Source: Humibacter albus DSM 18994 (GTDB lineage Bacteria > Actinomycetota > Actinomycetes > Actinomycetales > Microbacteriaceae). Taken from it: DNA of 64,000 bases. Below are positions 1 through 7,823 of the stretch, piece by piece; position 1 is the stretch's first letter; each line of letters starts with the position of its first letter. The position numbers and the translations under genes are program-made. The DNA is taken from positions 1 through 64,000 of the forward strand of contig NZ_ATXT01000002.1 of assembly GCF_000421825.1 (NCBI RefSeq), in the 5' to 3' direction. A model generated the notes under the pieces. The model saw only the letters and a program-made list of their open reading frames with translations, ran no database searches and was not told the origin of the DNA.

Positions 1-198
<198 letters not shown>

Positions 199-332
199 AT
201 CACCATTCTCATACCGTTGTAAGGCTGGTATGAGGAGCCCGATGCCCGCGTCCACTGAGTGGTTCTCGATGTACGGTCGAGAACCAACACAAACACGCTT
301 TGTGTTGAACAAACACTGAAACATCACACACT
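199..332 (+). other. 23S-5S spacer with processing hairpins
   Basis: No gene is seen. Three perfect inverted repeats can be read: CTCATACC/GGTATGAG (208-215 with 227-234), GGTTCTCGA/TCGAGAACC (261-269 with 277-285) and CAACACAAA/TTTGTGTTG (285-293 with 299-307). Stems of this kind in rrn spacers are usual substrates for RNase III-type maturation, which is the likely role here (inference). Confidence 0.6.
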
Positions 333-453
333 GTTTCGGCGGCCATAGCGAGAGGGAAACGCCCGGACACATTCCGAACCCGGAAGCTAAGACTCTCAGC
401 GCCGATGGTACTGCAGGGGGGACCCTGTGGGAGAGTAGGACACCGCCGGACTT
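333..453 (+). rRNA. rrf: 5S ribosomal RNA
   Basis: About 120 nt with the 5S signature: a 5' strand 'gtttcggcggccat' pairing with the 3' 'accgccggac', the loop-B/C block 'ggaaacgcccggacacattccgaacccggaag' region, and 'gggagagtaggacaccgcc' near the 3' end. It lies about 135 nt after the 23S, as expected for the last gene of a bacterial rrn operon. Ends are assigned from the terminal helix and may be off by 1-3 nt. Confidence 0.95.
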
Positions 454-462
454 AACTTAGCC

Positions 463-494
463 AAGAAGGCCACCCATCGACGGGTGGCCTTCTT
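463..494 (+). terminator. rrn operon intrinsic terminator
   Basis: A 13-bp perfect stem (463-475 with 482-494, arm AAGAAGGCCACCC) with a 6-nt loop follows the 5S gene directly; a short T-rich tail ends at 500. Position and strength fit the rho-independent terminator of the rRNA operon. Confidence 0.9.
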
Positions 495-579
495 GCGTTT
501 AAGTCGTGCGTGAGTGCCCGCAATCGGATCGCTGCGCTCGGTAGAAGATCGCGGCGGTGCGCGGCCGGATCGTCATGCT

Positions 580-1602
580 TCAACTCTTGCGCTGTTGCGG
601 GAAGATCATCGCCTTCATCGAGTCGGGGACACGCGACGCCAACGTGATCGCCTCTTCCGTCTCATCGAGTGTGAAACGATGTGTGACGAGCGACTGCACG
701 TCGACCCGGCCGGAAGCAACCAGCGCAATCGCGGTGGGCCAGGTGTGTGAGTAGCGATTGACGAGGCTGATTGTGAGCTCTTTCAAGTTCAACCGAGAGA
801 GCGGGAGCTCGACATCCTTCTTGGGCATTCCGACCATCGCCGCGCGACCGTTGGTCCGCAGCCTCCAGAGTCCGGCCCCAAGCACTCCCGGTGCGCCCGA
901 GCATTCCAGGAATACGTCGAATTCCGTGTCGGATGGTGCGTCACTGCGTTCGGTGACGAATCCGAGCCCGCGGGCCACTTCGAGCCGGAACTCGGAGACG
1001 TCGATCACGGTGACGCTCGCTGCACCGAGGGCGCGGGCCGTCTGCGCCGCGAGGATGCCGACGGGGCCGGCACCGGTGATGAGCACGTCGTCACCGGGCT
1101 CGAGAGAGGCCCGGTGACAGGCCCAGATGCCGACGGAGAGCGGTTCGAGCAGCGCGCCTTCTTCGAACGTCATCGAGTCGGGCAGCACATATAGGTTGCG
1201 CTCGTCCATCGCCAGGTATTCCGTCAGAGCTCCGTCGTGCGGAGGCGTGGCGAGAAACTTCAGCCGCGGACACAGGTGGTAGCGGCCGGCCAGGCAGTCC
1301 CGACAGTCTCGGCATGGTTGTCCCGGCTCGATCGCGACGCGGTCTCCCACCTTCACCTGCGTGACGGCACTGCCTATATCTTGCACACGGCCGGCGACCT
1401 CATGCCCCAGAATGAGCGGACCATCGACGACCCAATCACCGATGTATCCGACTCTGTAGTACGCGGTGTCGGAGCCGCAGACGCCGACCGCTTCGACCTG
1501 AACGATCACTTCTCGTGGCCCGATGCTCGGATAGCCGACGTCCTTAATCTCGATGGTCCCCAGCTCGGGCATGACTGCTGCGCAGTTCGACATTGACTTC
1601 AT
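580..1602 (-). CDS. zinc-dependent medium-chain dehydrogenase (sorbitol/L-iditol 2-dehydrogenase-like)
   Basis: 340-aa medium-chain dehydrogenase/reductase, predicted to oxidise a polyol or sugar alcohol with NAD(P). Visible are the catalytic zinc region (Cys42 in VCGSD, His67-Glu68 in GHE), the structural zinc cysteines Cys97, Cys100, Cys103 and Cys111, and a Rossmann glycine motif GAGPVG. The EPLSVG motif after the structural lobe is typical of the sorbitol/threonine dehydrogenase branch. The ATG at 1602 has an AAAGG Shine-Dalgarno 5 nt upstream. It lies downstream of, and co-oriented with, the lacI gene of the sulfatase locus, so it may process the sugar or polyol released there (inference). 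The exact substrate cannot be read from sequence. Confidence 0.85.
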   Translation of the reverse strand: MKSMSNCAAVMPELGTIEIKDVGYPSIGPREVIVQVEAVGVCGSDTAYYRVGYIGDWVVDGPLILGHEVAGRVQDIGSAVTQVKVGDRVAIEPGQPCRDCRDCLAGRYHLCPRLKFLATPPHDGALTEYLAMDERNLYVLPDSMTFEEGALLEPLSVGIWACHRASLEPGDDVLITGAGPVGILAAQTARALGAASVTVIDVSEFRLEVARGLGFVTERSDAPSDTEFDVFLECSGAPGVLGAGLWRLRTNGRAAMVGMPKKDVELPLSRLNLKELTISLVNRYSHTWPTAIALVASGRVDVQSLVTHRFTLDETEEAITLASRVPDSMKAMIFPQQRKS

Positions 1603-1630
1603 TGCTCCCTTTCGGCTCTTTTCGAGCTAT

Positions 1631-1680
1631 CCGTTACCGCTTCTCCCATATACCCATTCCCCTGCGCGAGTTCGTAACGG
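1631..1680 (-). promoter_or_regulatory. candidate operator pair flanking the dehydrogenase promoter
   Basis: CCGTTAC at 1631-1637 and its exact inverted copy GTAACGG at 1674-1680 flank a TATATG box readable on the minus strand upstream of the dehydrogenase. The arrangement of two half-sites around a -10-like box suggests a repressor-controlled promoter. The half-site differs from the TAGATCGATCTA site used at the sulfatase, so the regulator is unknown. Confidence 0.35.
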
Positions 1681-1722
1681 TATGCGCCCTGTTGACCGCG
1701 CTACTCAGCTTGATGCGCCGTC

Positions 1723-2748
1723 TCACACCAGGCATCCGCATGATTCGCGAACGACGATGGTGGGGGTGATCAGCGTGCGCACGGTGGGACCGTCCGGGGC
1801 CTCGATGCGGCCGAGCAGGATGTCGGCGCAACGAACTCCGACCTCGTGTCCGCTCGCCGCGATCGTCGTGAGCGGCGGTTCCCAGAGCGCCGCCTCCGCC
1901 ACGTCATCGAACGAGACCACCCGTACCGGACTCGGCCCTTCGGGGCGAGCCTCGCGAAGGGCGCGATACACGCCGAACGCCACCTGGTCGTTCAGGCAGA
2001 TGATGGTCGGCGGGAGGGAGCCGTCGTCCAGCAGCCGCCTCGCTGTCTCAAGCCCCCATGATCCGTTCGGTGGACCGGGAATGTCGACCTCGAGCCAGGC
2101 ATCGGATGCTGTCGCCAGAGCTCGCTTGATCCCGGCGACGCGATCCTGCCGCGGGCCGAGCTCGGTGAATCCTCCGAGGAAGGCGACGGGCCCATTCGTG
2201 TGCGTCAACAGATGCTCCGCAGCGCACGAACCGCCGGTCACGTTGTCGATGCCGACGTACGACAACCCTGGCACCGCGATGTCACGGCTCGCGATCACGA
2301 CGGGGACCCCGACGGTGGAGAGCCGCTCGGCCATCGCCCGTGTGGTTCCGATCGCGGGGATGATGAGCAGCCCGTCGACCTGGCGCTCGAGCATCGACCG
2401 CACGAGGAGTTCCTGGCGATCCGTGCTCTCCAAGGTATTGGCGATCAGAGCCACCACGCCCGCGGCGGCCAGCGCCTCCTCGAGCCCGACGGTCAGTTCG
2501 GCGGTGAACCCGTTGGAGATATCGGAGACGATGACGCCGATCGACTGCGTCCGGCTCGCTCGCAGCGATGCGGCACCCCGATGGTAGACGTAGCCGAGCT
2601 CGTTCATCGACGCCCGCACGCGGTTGCGAGTGTCTTCGGTCAGGCTTCCGGTGTCGCGCAGGACGAGCGATGCCGTCGCTCGTGACACCCCGGCGTGCGC
2701 GGCGACGTCGGCCAGTGTGACGTGCGCCGCATTCGACGGCCGGCTCAT
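1723..2748 (-). CDS. LacI-family transcriptional regulator of the sulfatase locus
   Basis: 341 aa. The N-terminal helix-turn-helix plus hinge helix (residues about 10-60, VTLADVAAHAGVS and a following LGY hinge) is the classic LacI/GalR DNA-binding domain. The remainder is a periplasmic-binding-protein-like sensor domain of normal length. The ATG at 2748 is preceded by GGGAGG with 4-5 nt spacing. It is divergent from the sulfatase gene, and two palindromes (2801-2812, 2900-2911) lie between the two. One sits in its own leader, so autoregulation is likely. The ligand is presumably the sulfated substrate or its desulfated product (inference). Confidence 0.9.
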   Translation of the reverse strand: MSRPSNAAHVTLADVAAHAGVSRATASLVLRDTGSLTEDTRNRVRASMNELGYVYHRGAASLRASRTQSIGVIVSDISNGFTAELTVGLEEALAAAGVVALIANTLESTDRQELLVRSMLERQVDGLLIIPAIGTTRAMAERLSTVGVPVVIASRDIAVPGLSYVGIDNVTGGSCAAEHLLTHTNGPVAFLGGFTELGPRQDRVAGIKRALATASDAWLEVDIPGPPNGSWGLETARRLLDDGSLPPTIICLNDQVAFGVYRALREARPEGPSPVRVVSFDDVAEAALWEPPLTTIAASGHEVGVRCADILLGRIEAPDGPTVRTLITPTIVVRESCGCLV

Positions 2749-2800
2749 CGCGCCTCCCAGTTCGTCGCGGTGCGCATCTCGTGCCTTCCATCGCCCAAAC

Positions 2801-2812
2801 TAGATCGTTCTA
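2801..2812. promoter_or_regulatory. LacI-family operator O2 (TAGATCGTTCTA)
   Basis: Near-perfect palindrome with one asymmetric centre base. It matches the perfect site at 2900-2911 including an outer TA on one side. It lies about +33 to +44 relative to the predicted lacI start point, compatible with autoregulation. Centre-to-centre distance to O1 is 99 bp, compatible with looping. Confidence 0.6.
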
Positions 2813-2851
2813 CTACTCGGGTCACCGATTTTCATGAGCGACCTGAAGAGC

Positions 2852-2880
2852 ATCATATTTTCCCTTGACTCTAGACGCAA
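2852..2880 (-). promoter_or_regulatory. predicted lacI promoter (TTGCGT-17-TATGAT)
   Basis: On the minus strand a -35-like TTGCGT (2875-2880) and a -10 TATGAT (2852-2857) are separated by exactly 17 nt. Transcription would start near 2845 and run into the lacI gene through operator O2. Confidence 0.5.
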
Positions 2881-2894
2881 CAACCCCATATCGT
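2865..2894 (+). promoter_or_regulatory. predicted sulfatase-operon promoter (TTGACT-18-TATCGT)
   Basis: A -35 TTGACT (2865-2870) and a -10 TATCGT (2889-2894) are 18 nt apart. The expected start point is about 2901, inside operator O1, so a bound repressor would cover +1. It overlaps back-to-back with the lacI promoter. Confidence 0.55.
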
Positions 2895-2899
2895 CCAAG

Positions 2900-2911
2900 T
2901 AGATCGATCTA
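2900..2911. promoter_or_regulatory. LacI-family operator O1 (TAGATCGATCTA)
   Basis: Perfect 12-bp palindrome at the predicted transcription start of the sulfatase operon, with flanks (AAG..., ...GTAG) that partly continue the symmetry. A diverged copy lies at 2801-2812. The adjacent LacI gene is the obvious candidate binder. Confidence 0.7.
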
Positions 2912-2947
2912 GTAGAGATTGCTCGTGGTAGCGACGAAGGAGTCAGC

Positions 2948-5206
2948 GTGTCCTTAAGGCCCGGCATCCCATTCCGAGGTGAAATCGGAACGACGTATCG
3001 GGACTCGCGTCCGTGGTGGCCAGAGGAGCCCGAGGCGGTCGGAAAGCCGAACGTGGTCTTCATCGTGCTGGATGACATGGGCTTCGGCAGTCTCGGATGC
3101 TACGGCTCTGAGATCGCGACCCCCGCGATTGACTCGTTGGCCGCCCGCGGCGTGCAGTTCACGAACTTCCATGCGACGGCACTCTGTTCTCCGACGCGAG
3201 CCTCCCTGATGACCGGCCGCAATAGCCACGCCGTCGGCATGGCTTATCTGTCGCATGTCGACGACGGCTTCCCGGGTTACCGGGGACGGATCGGTCACGA
3301 GGCGGCGACGATTGCGGAGATGCTCGTCGACCAGGGCTACAACACGATGGCGATCGGCAAGTGGCACATGACGCCGATCGATCAGACCACCGCAGCCGGA
3401 CCATATGACCAGTGGCCGCTCGGTCGCGGGTTCGAGCGCTTCTACGGCTTTCATGAGGCGCTGACGGATCAATTCACGCCCGAACTCTTCTACGACAACC
3501 ACGTCGTTGACCAACCGATGTCGGAGGAGGATGGCTACCACCTCACCAGCGATCTCGTGGATCACGCCGTCGAATTCGTGCGCGACCAGACGTCGATCAC
3601 GCCCGAGAAGCCGTTCTTCCTCTACTTCGCCCTCGGGGCGACGCACACCCCGTTCCAGGTGCCGCGCGAGTTCGTCGAGCGATACCGCGGCGCATACGAC
3701 GAAGGATGGGACGTCATCCGTGAGCGCCGATTCCGAAAGCAACTGGAACTCGGCGTGATTCCACCCGGAACTGAACTTCCCCCGAGGAACGCGGATGTCG
3801 ATGCGTGGGACTCCCTCAGCGAGGACGAGCGTGCCGCCTATACGAAGTTCCAGGAGGTCTACGCGGGATTCTTGACACACACCGACGCCGAGATCGGACG
3901 GCTTCTGTCGAGTCTGGAGGAACTCGGTCGGCTCGACGACACGTTGTTCGTGCTTCTCTCCGACAACGGTGCGAGTCAGGAGGGCGGCCGGCACGGCGTC
4001 TTGAACACGACGCAGTATGAGAACGGGCACTTTCCCGATGCGGCAGAGGTCGTGCGTCGCGCCGATGAGATCGACGGCCGCTCGGCACAGATCAACTATC
4101 CGCTCGGCTGGGCGCAGGCGGCCAACACGCCGTTGAAGAGGTACAAGCAGAACACGCACGCCGGCGGCATCCGCACGGCCATGATGATCGCACCGCCTGC
4201 GGGCCTGCCGATCCCCCTCGCGCGACGCGTGCAGCGCTTTCAGCACGTCACCGACATCACGCCGACCGTGCTCGACCTCATCGGTCTGAGCCCGACCGCT
4301 CCGGCGGAATACCGGGGCGTGGCACAGCTGCCCTTCGACGGACGCAGCATGAAGGACGTCCTTCTGCAGCCGGACGCCGTGGCGCCTCCACGCACCCAGT
4401 ACTTCGAGACCGTGGGAAATCGAGCTGTCTGGAAGGACGGATGGAAGGCGGTCGCGTTCCATCCGAGTGGAACCGACTTCGCTGACGACCGTTGGGAGCT
4501 CTACCACATCGATTCGGACTTCTCAGAGTGTCACGACTTGGCAGCCGAGGAGCCCGAACATCTGCGAGAGCTCGTGGACGCATGGTGGGAAGAGGCGCGT
4601 CGCAATCAGGTGCTGCCATTGGACGACCGTGGATTCGCCCTCCGCACCAATGTGAGATTCCGACCGCACTCCCCGCGGGCCCGACAGAGGTTCGTGTATC
4701 ACCGAGGGATGCATCACCTCGGTAACGGCGCCGCCGCACCGATCGCCGGGAGGTCGTTCGAGGTCAGCACGACGATCGACCGCCCTCTCGGAACTGAGTC
4801 GGGCGTATTGATCGCGCACGGAAGCTGGAACAGCGGCTATTGCATCCTGGTCGAGGACGGCAGGCTCGTGTACGACCTGAACTATTACAGCGACCACAAG
4901 GTGCTCCGTTCGACGACGGAGCTCCCGGCCGGTGAATGCGACGTCGCGGTGCGATTCGTCATCGACGATGTCGGGACAGGCGGCACCGTGACGATGACGG
5001 TCGACGGAGCGGCCGCCGGCGAGCTACGACTGGCCGAGACCTTCGAGTATTTCCTGGCGTTCCAGGGGCTGGACGTCGGGGCGGACCGGCTCTCGCCGGT
5101 GCGGGAGGACGGTCGCGGCGAATTCCCGTTCACGGGTGCGTTCGATCGCATCTGCATTCAGCTTCTCGATGACGCGACGAGCCGGTCGCACGAACCGCTC
5201 GACTGA
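2948..5206 (+). CDS. sulfatase (arylsulfatase AtsA-like, formylglycine type)
   Basis: 752-aa sulfatase hydrolysing a sulfate ester. The core Cys80 of CSPTR is the residue converted to formylglycine. Asp42-Asp43 (VLDDMG) and a later SDNG motif supply calcium ligands. The long C-terminal region (about residues 560-740) is beta-rich and resembles the extra domain of long AtsA-type arylsulfatases. There is no signal peptide, so it should act in the cytoplasm on an imported substrate. The GTG start is supported by AAGGAG 5 nt upstream. The first gene of the plus-strand module, it is followed after 72 nt by ABC importer genes. The formylglycine-generating enzyme is not in this window. The substrate (aryl, alkyl or sugar sulfate) is unknown. 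Confidence 0.92.
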   Translation: MSLRPGIPFRGEIGTTYRDSRPWWPEEPEAVGKPNVVFIVLDDMGFGSLGCYGSEIATPAIDSLAARGVQFTNFHATALCSPTRASLMTGRNSHAVGMAYLSHVDDGFPGYRGRIGHEAATIAEMLVDQGYNTMAIGKWHMTPIDQTTAAGPYDQWPLGRGFERFYGFHEALTDQFTPELFYDNHVVDQPMSEEDGYHLTSDLVDHAVEFVRDQTSITPEKPFFLYFALGATHTPFQVPREFVERYRGAYDEGWDVIRERRFRKQLELGVIPPGTELPPRNADVDAWDSLSEDERAAYTKFQEVYAGFLTHTDAEIGRLLSSLEELGRLDDTLFVLLSDNGASQEGGRHGVLNTTQYENGHFPDAAEVVRRADEIDGRSAQINYPLGWAQAANTPLKRYKQNTHAGGIRTAMMIAPPAGLPIPLARRVQRFQHVTDITPTVLDLIGLSPTAPAEYRGVAQLPFDGRSMKDVLLQPDAVAPPRTQYFETVGNRAVWKDGWKAVAFHPSGTDFADDRWELYHIDSDFSECHDLAAEEPEHLRELVDAWWEEARRNQVLPLDDRGFALRTNVRFRPHSPRARQRFVYHRGMHHLGNGAAAPIAGRSFEVSTTIDRPLGTESGVLIAHGSWNSGYCILVEDGRLVYDLNYYSDHKVLRSTTELPAGECDVAVRFVIDDVGTGGTVTMTVDGAAAGELRLAETFEYFLAFQGLDVGADRLSPVREDGRGEFPFTGAFDRICIQLLDDATSRSHEPLD

Positions 5207-5223
5207 CGGATAGCCGATGGCAC

Positions 5224-5259
5224 ATCACCGGGCACAGAGGTATCACCGGGCACAGAGGT
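5224..5259 (+). repeat. two perfect tandem copies of an 18-bp unit
   Basis: The unit ATCACCGGGCACAGAGGT occurs at 5224-5241 and again at 5242-5259 with no mismatch, in the gap between the sulfatase stop and the permease start. Each copy carries an AGAGG purine run resembling a ribosome-binding core. The duplication looks recent because both copies are identical. Confidence 0.9.
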
Positions 5260-5278
5260 ATGGACGGAGCGTGAATTC

Positions 5279-6124
5279 ATGACAGTCGCCGTGAGGTCGA
5301 CGCGTCGCGCTGCGCCGCGCAAGCCGAGCACGCAGTCGATGTGGCGCCGCGAACTGGCACGTGGCAAGAGCGTGCTGATCGGCGTCATCGCTGCCGTTGT
5401 GCTGGTCATCATCTGGTATCTGCTCACCCTGCCGGGTGGACTGATCCAGCCCTTGTTCCTCCCGCCGCCGCAGGGCGTCGCGACGCAATTCATCACCATG
5501 CTCTCCGAGCCGTATCTCGGATCGACACTGTGGGGGCACGCGATCGCCAGCCTCGGCGTGGTCCTTGAAGCATGGGCGCTCGGCGGCATCATCGGCATCC
5601 CTCTCGGCATCGCCGTTGCCTGGTGGAAGCGTGCCAGGTGGATCGTCTGGCCGCTGTTTCAGCTGATCAGGCCCGTGCCACCGCTTGCGTGGATACCGCT
5701 GGCCATCGTGTGGCTGGGCATCGGCGATGTCGCGCGGGTGGCCGTCGTGTTCGTCGCGGCGCTGGTTCCGTGGGTGATGAACTCGATCGAAGCGGTGAGG
5801 TCGATCGACCCGCTGCTCGTGAGCGCCGCTCGAACACTGGGCGCCAGCGAGCCGCAGATTCTGATGCGGGTCGTCGTGCGCACGGGGCTTCCGACCATTC
5901 TGGCCGGGGCGCGGATCGCACTCGGCAACGCGTGGACCACGTTGGTGGCCGCCGAGATGCTCGCAGCGACCGCGGGGCTCGGCTTCGTTGCGCTCAACGC
6001 GTCGCGCGTTCTCGACCTGGACACGCTTCTCGTGGCCATGGGCACGATCGGGATTCTCGGCGCTGCCCTCTCGATCCTCATCAGTTCGGCGGCCCAATGG
6101 ATCGCGCCCTGGGCGGAGGACTAG
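5279..6124 (+). CDS. ABC transporter permease, SsuC/TauC-like (1)
   Basis: 281 aa with about six hydrophobic segments and the BPD_transp_1 EAA-type loop around residues 175-205 (AARTLGASEPQILMRVV), where the ATPase docks. This belongs to the sulfonate/nitrate/taurine permease branch. The ATG has GGAG upstream. A near neighbour in sequence is the next gene, so the importer uses a heterodimeric permease, which is less usual than the single SsuC/TauC. It is predicted to form the membrane channel for the organosulfate used by the upstream sulfatase (inference from operon context). Confidence 0.9.
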   Translation: MTVAVRSTRRAAPRKPSTQSMWRRELARGKSVLIGVIAAVVLVIIWYLLTLPGGLIQPLFLPPPQGVATQFITMLSEPYLGSTLWGHAIASLGVVLEAWALGGIIGIPLGIAVAWWKRARWIVWPLFQLIRPVPPLAWIPLAIVWLGIGDVARVAVVFVAALVPWVMNSIEAVRSIDPLLVSAARTLGASEPQILMRVVVRTGLPTILAGARIALGNAWTTLVAAEMLAATAGLGFVALNASRVLDLDTLLVAMGTIGILGAALSILISSAAQWIAPWAED

Positions 6125-6946
6125 ATGACCCAGATCAAAAGCGCGTCCTCGACGCGCAACCGAAGCGTGAGGGTCGCGTCACAACCGTTCGTCTACGGCG
6201 CCGTCACGCTGTTGTGCGTGCTCGCGGCCTGGTTCCTCGCGACGGATGTCCTGCACCTGGTCGGTTCGAGTTTCCTCCCGTCGCCCGTCACCGTGATCGC
6301 CACGCTCTTCGGCCTGACCGTCCAGCCCTTCGCCGGCGCGACGCTCATGGGACATCTCGGGCTGTCACTGGCGCGATGGGCGTTGGGTGTCGGCGCAGGC
6401 ATCCTGCTCGGCGTCCTGTTGGGGATCGTCCTGGCGTGGCTGCCACCCGTGCGCGCGGCGGTCACCCCGATCTTCGAGGTACTGCGCTACATCCCGCCAT
6501 TCGCATGGGTTCCGATCGCGGTCCTCTGGCTTGGGGCATCCATGAGTGCTCAGGCGTTGGTGGTCTTCATCGCCGCGTTCCCACCGTGCGTGATCAACAC
6601 CCAGCTCGGCGTGAGCACGGTCGATCCGATCCTCACGAATGCCGCACGCACGCTCGGGGCGCCCCCGATGACGATTCTCCGAAGGGTTGTCGTGCCGGTC
6701 GCCGCACCGTCGATCTTCACGGGTGCGCGCATCGCGGTGAGCAACGGATGGATGGCGCTGGTCGGGGCCGAACTCATCGTCGGCAAAGAGGGCCTCGGGT
6801 TCCTGATCGCCCAAGGTCAGTTCAACGGCGACGTCGCCATGATCTTCGTCGGAATCATCGTGATCGGGATCGTCGGCACGCTCATCGACTTCCTGATCGC
6901 CCGTGCCGAAGTCTGGACCCTGCCGTGGAAGACGGACAGCAAATGA
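6125..6946 (+). CDS. ABC transporter permease, SsuC/TauC-like (2)
   Basis: 273 aa, paralogous to the preceding permease: same length and membrane topology and the same EAA-type loop (NAARTLGAPPMTILRRVV). The start codon directly abuts the stop of the first permease (TAG then ATG), so the two are probably translationally coupled. The pair likely forms a heterodimer in the inner membrane. The 3' end overlaps the ATPase start by the ATGA arrangement. Confidence 0.9.
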   Translation: MTQIKSASSTRNRSVRVASQPFVYGAVTLLCVLAAWFLATDVLHLVGSSFLPSPVTVIATLFGLTVQPFAGATLMGHLGLSLARWALGVGAGILLGVLLGIVLAWLPPVRAAVTPIFEVLRYIPPFAWVPIAVLWLGASMSAQALVVFIAAFPPCVINTQLGVSTVDPILTNAARTLGAPPMTILRRVVVPVAAPSIFTGARIAVSNGWMALVGAELIVGKEGLGFLIAQGQFNGDVAMIFVGIIVIGIVGTLIDFLIARAEVWTLPWKTDSK

Positions 6947-7782
6947 ACACCACCGTGATCAAGACCGGAGCCCCGATGAGAGAGGCCGACATGAACGACG
7001 CGACTCCGAAGATGGAGATCAGAGGAGTATCGAAGACCTACACCACGCGAAAGAGCGAGACATACGCGCTCGAGACGACGGACCTGTCGATCGGCACGGG
7101 GGAGTTCGTCACGATCGTCGGTCCGTCCGGCTGCGGCAAGTCCACGCTGATGATGATCGCCGCCGGCCTGGAGGAGCCGTCGACGGGAGAGATTCTCGTC
7201 GACGGGAGCCCGGCAGGGCCGGCGGGCCCGAAGCGCAGTGTCGTGTTCCAGAGATTCGCGCTCTTCCCGTCGGAGACGGTCGCCCAGAACATCGGCTTCG
7301 GACTCAGCGTTGCGCATGTCTCGAAGGTCGAGCGAACCGAGCGCATCAAGGAGCAACTGACTCTGATGGGGCTCGAACAGTTCAGGAACTCCTATCCGAA
7401 AGAGCTTTCCGGAGGCATGCAGCAGCGTGTCGCGATCGCCCGAGCTCTCATCGTGCGCCCGGAGATCTTGCTCATGGACGAACCGTTCGCCGCCCTCGAC
7501 GCTCAGACCAGGACTGTCATGCAAGAAGAGGTCTCACGCCTTCACCGGCGCATGCAGTCCACGGTCTTCTTCATCACGCACAGCGTCGAGGAGGCCGTGT
7601 ACCTCGCCGACCGTGTCGTCGTCATGTCCAAACGGCCCGGACGCATCAAGAAGGAGATCTCCATTCCACACGATGCGCCGTGGCGCACAGGCGACATCGA
7701 AGACGCCATGACGTACGGCGACTTCAACGAGCTGAGGAAGGAGATCTGGGACCTGGTTCGAGAAGAGATCACCACGCACTGA
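6943..7782 (+). CDS. ABC transporter ATP-binding protein (SsuB/TauB-like)
   Basis: 279 aa. All nucleotide-binding motifs are visible: Walker A GPSGCGKST, Q-loop VFQ, signature LSGGMQQR, Walker B ILLMDEPF, D-loop ALD and switch His in FITH. The start at 6943 overlaps the permease stop (ATGA). The open frame continues far upstream, but that part is antisense-like shadow over the permeases. Internal ATGs at residues 12 and 17 are alternative starts. It energises the two-permease importer of the sulfatase operon. Confidence 0.93.
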   Translation: MNTTVIKTGAPMREADMNDATPKMEIRGVSKTYTTRKSETYALETTDLSIGTGEFVTIVGPSGCGKSTLMMIAAGLEEPSTGEILVDGSPAGPAGPKRSVVFQRFALFPSETVAQNIGFGLSVAHVSKVERTERIKEQLTLMGLEQFRNSYPKELSGGMQQRVAIARALIVRPEILLMDEPFAALDAQTRTVMQEEVSRLHRRMQSTVFFITHSVEEAVYLADRVVVMSKRPGRIKKEISIPHDAPWRTGDIEDAMTYGDFNELRKEIWDLVREEITTH

Positions 7783-7823
7783 CCTACCCATGCACCCCCC
7801 TCCATCAAGAGATCGAGACACTC

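Noticed and set aside
199-332. tRNA gene in the rRNA spacer
   Set aside because: Hairpins do not form a cloverleaf, and there is no T-loop GGTTCRA block or CCA-type acceptor.
2954-4507. 517-codon minus-strand open frame opposite the sulfatase
   Set aside because: Arg/Val/Glu-rich antisense composition typical of high-GC shadow frames; the sulfatase on the other strand has all family motifs.
5572-6942. Upstream extension of the ABC ATPase frame
   Set aside because: Low-complexity Arg/His/Gly shadow of the two permeases; the ATPase start at 6943 has the ATGA coupling.
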